Shown: one piece after another, positions 62,501 to 64,000 of the stretch
Numbering within the stretch: the stretch's first letter is position 1
Layout: each line of letters begins with the position of its first letter
Source: Dysidea avara
Taxonomy: Eukaryota; Porifera; Demospongiae; Dictyoceratida; Dysideidae
Direction of reading: 5' to 3'
NCBI RefSeq assembly: GCF_963678975.1
Contig: NC_089278.1
Span: 15,357,959 to 15,421,958, forward strand
Length of the DNA stretch: 64,000 nucleotides
The notes under the pieces: generated by a model
Database searches by the model: none
What the model saw: the letters and a program-made list of their open reading frames with translations, nothing else
What the model was told of the DNA's origin: nothing
Program-made: the position numbers and the translations under genes

Positions 62501-62631
62501 TGAGTAAATTACTGTTCTATTAGAGTATTTTGTGAGTACAAATATAACATGGATCCAGCCTGCACTCCTGTACTTTACCACATATGCACCTACCCACCCA
62601 CGCATGCATACACACACCCATATGCATGCAA

Positions 62632-62713
<82 letters not shown>

Positions 62714-63123
62714 CAGTACCACATGTAATCTTACTAATCAATCCAACGAGATTTTCTTGCTTTACTCTTGAACAAGTTCAACTCATCATTTAACCTATCA
62801 CAACATGTTACCATAACAACCACTCCAACAGGGTGTACAGTATCACTCCATAATTATGAATGTGTTAGAATAGATTTACCATATTATTTTCTGACTGAAC
62901 AAATATGGTAATGATCACATTACATGAAGTAGATATCAACCATTACCATGACTACCATCACCATGGTGGTATATGTGCCAATAGTCCCAAGGGGATCTCT
63001 CAGATCACATGATCCTCACCTCACTTGGTCCATCAGACTAAGGTACTTCTCCTTGTATTCATTTCTTTCTCGTAAGATCTTAGCTAGTTCCACTCTGGAA
63101 CAGCGTACACCCTCTGTTGTGAT
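56563..63123 (-). CDS. JIP3/4-like: JIP3/JIP4 (MAPK8IP3/SPAG9) scaffold homologue, C-terminal half
   Basis: Fifteen exons, all phase-consistent, on the minus strand: 63123-63020, 62300-62172, 62124-62033, 61615-61455, 61068-60925, 60732-60609, 60255-60102, 60048-59968, 59907-59840, 59790-59461, 59354-59208, 59091-58985, 58435-58258, 57723-57590, 56661-56563. They give 683 residues. The first exon seen holds an RH2-like helix (ELAKILRERNEYKEKY). A Ser/Pro-rich linker follows (LAAMFSPAKRRQ), then a WD40-like propeller: VDVGAVGEVLDTFPVC, VTMWIGSDSGV, GDGVWVNIKQDSTLRLFHAS, FVMSCGEGHLDL and IMVWDI near the end. JIP3/4 proteins are JNK-pathway scaffolds that link cargo, ARF6/Rab GTPases and kinesin-1/dynein for lysosome and axonal transport. 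The N-terminal RH1 and coiled-coil exons lie beyond the right edge or in the unassigned final stretch. Confidence 0.88.
62635..62709 (+). repeat. (CA)n microsatellite
   Basis: About 37 CA units lie in an intron of the JIP-like gene. Frames of Thr-His or Cys-Val through it are artefacts. Confidence 0.97.
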
Positions 63124-64000
63124 CTGTAATGACAATGAAAGGTATCAATGAGGCAAATGATCACAATAAGACTGGAACATAATCCTAGCATAACAGGTGC
63201 AGTGAACAATGAGTGATTAAATAGCTTTTGCATGGAAAGATGAGATAATCTAATAGAGCACAGTGACAACAATGAAATATCCTAATAGAACAACCACATA
63301 TTGACTGTAACAGCCCGTTTACACTAGCCATCTAATTCGAACTATCTCAAATCAGAGTAATTTCCAAGTCAACGTAAACGCATACCGTATCAAACCGAAC
63401 CGCTCTGAAATGGACCTGCTAGGGAATGTGGGTCTGGTTCGATCTAGTTTGTTCTACTCGCCCAGTATAAACAGTTGCAAACCTACAGTTCAATTTAGCT
63501 CTAATAACCGTAATAAGGATACGGAGAACTACAGCTAAAATGGCGACTGCAATGACAAAATGAAGCAACAGTGAAGTATTTAGGGGACGATACGGAAGGA
63601 CAGCCTCAAGAACAACAAAAGGACTCTTAAACAAACAGGTACGCATGCGAATGAATAGTTAACCAACATAATTGAGAGGTTGTTGTCAACCCTGAAAACT
63701 TAATCATGCCTACTAACTAGTCTTATGATAATAGAGCACATAAGTCCCTTAACTCCGTCAACAATCTCTACTTTGATGAAAAATATGATTGTGGGTTTAA
63801 GTTTTTTGGTAATTGGAGCGGGCTGGCCTTTGTAGTATATAAATGGGGCTAAAAAATCAATCTGGGTCGAACTGAAGTGATCTCGTCCAGAGCGACCTGT
63901 AGTGTAAACAGGCTGTAAGTTGCCATTCCTTATAGCCTACAATGCCTAGTGTGCTGTTTTCAGTTTACAGCTTGTAGGCAAGCTGCATTAAGCGGTTTCA
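63124..64000. other. Intron of JIP-like gene with a MITE
   Basis: No further JIP-like exon was found up to the window edge, so this is probably intron. A fold-back element spans about 63309-63916: ACAGCCCGTTTACACTA at the left and TAGTGTAAACAGGCTGT at the right. A CTCTAATAGAG-type dimer is at 63246-63292. Confidence 0.6.

Noticed and set aside
62450-62793. Cys-Val and Thr-His repeat proteins
   Set aside because: They are translations of a (CA)n microsatellite.

Overview
The window is eukaryotic, animal-type DNA. It has AT-rich intergenic sequence, many short GT-AG introns (several of 45-60 bp), metazoan gene families and a dense load of small palindromic DNA transposons. NACHT and death-domain genes together with very compact introns suggest an early-branching metazoan, most likely a demosponge. 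That is an inference; I make no species call.

Layout. 1-3590: no gene, with one decayed LINE reverse-transcriptase fragment. 3591-4775 (-): an intronless RING-NHL E3 ligase-like gene. 5838-16007 (+): a ten-exon gene whose C-terminus carries the GLTSCR1 domain, so a BICRA/BICRAL homologue (non-canonical BAF chromatin remodeller subunit). 16008-30455: about 14 kb with no convincing gene, made of hAT-like MITEs with 8-bp target duplications, fold-back elements, LINE remnants, a perfect-looking large inverted repeat and a 2.1-kb minisatellite. 30456-32867 (+): a death-domain plus NACHT (NLR-type) gene. 33176-45483 (+): a 14-exon gene encoding a long membrane-associated, acidic N-terminal region and a C-terminal protein kinase. 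It may be the continuation of the NACHT gene. 46067-48455 (-): a secreted acidic Trp/Glu/Pro-repeat protein with a C-terminal PLAT-like domain. 50275-50952 and 53414-54986 (+): two small genes, each encoding tandem death domains. 56563-63123 (-): fifteen exons of the C-terminal half of a JIP3/JIP4 (MAPK8IP3/SPAG9) scaffold; its 5' part lies beyond the right edge.

How it fits together. Three genes (NACHT, and two tandem death-domain genes), possibly with the kinase gene, look like an innate-immune or cell-death signalling neighbourhood. They are interspersed with conserved housekeeping genes (BICRA-like, JIP3/4-like). Exon limits were set by hand from GT/AG sites and reading-frame continuity. 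Phases agree throughout the BICRA, kinase, PLAT, tandem death-domain and JIP models. They do not resolve at the 5' end of the NACHT gene or at its junction with the kinase gene.
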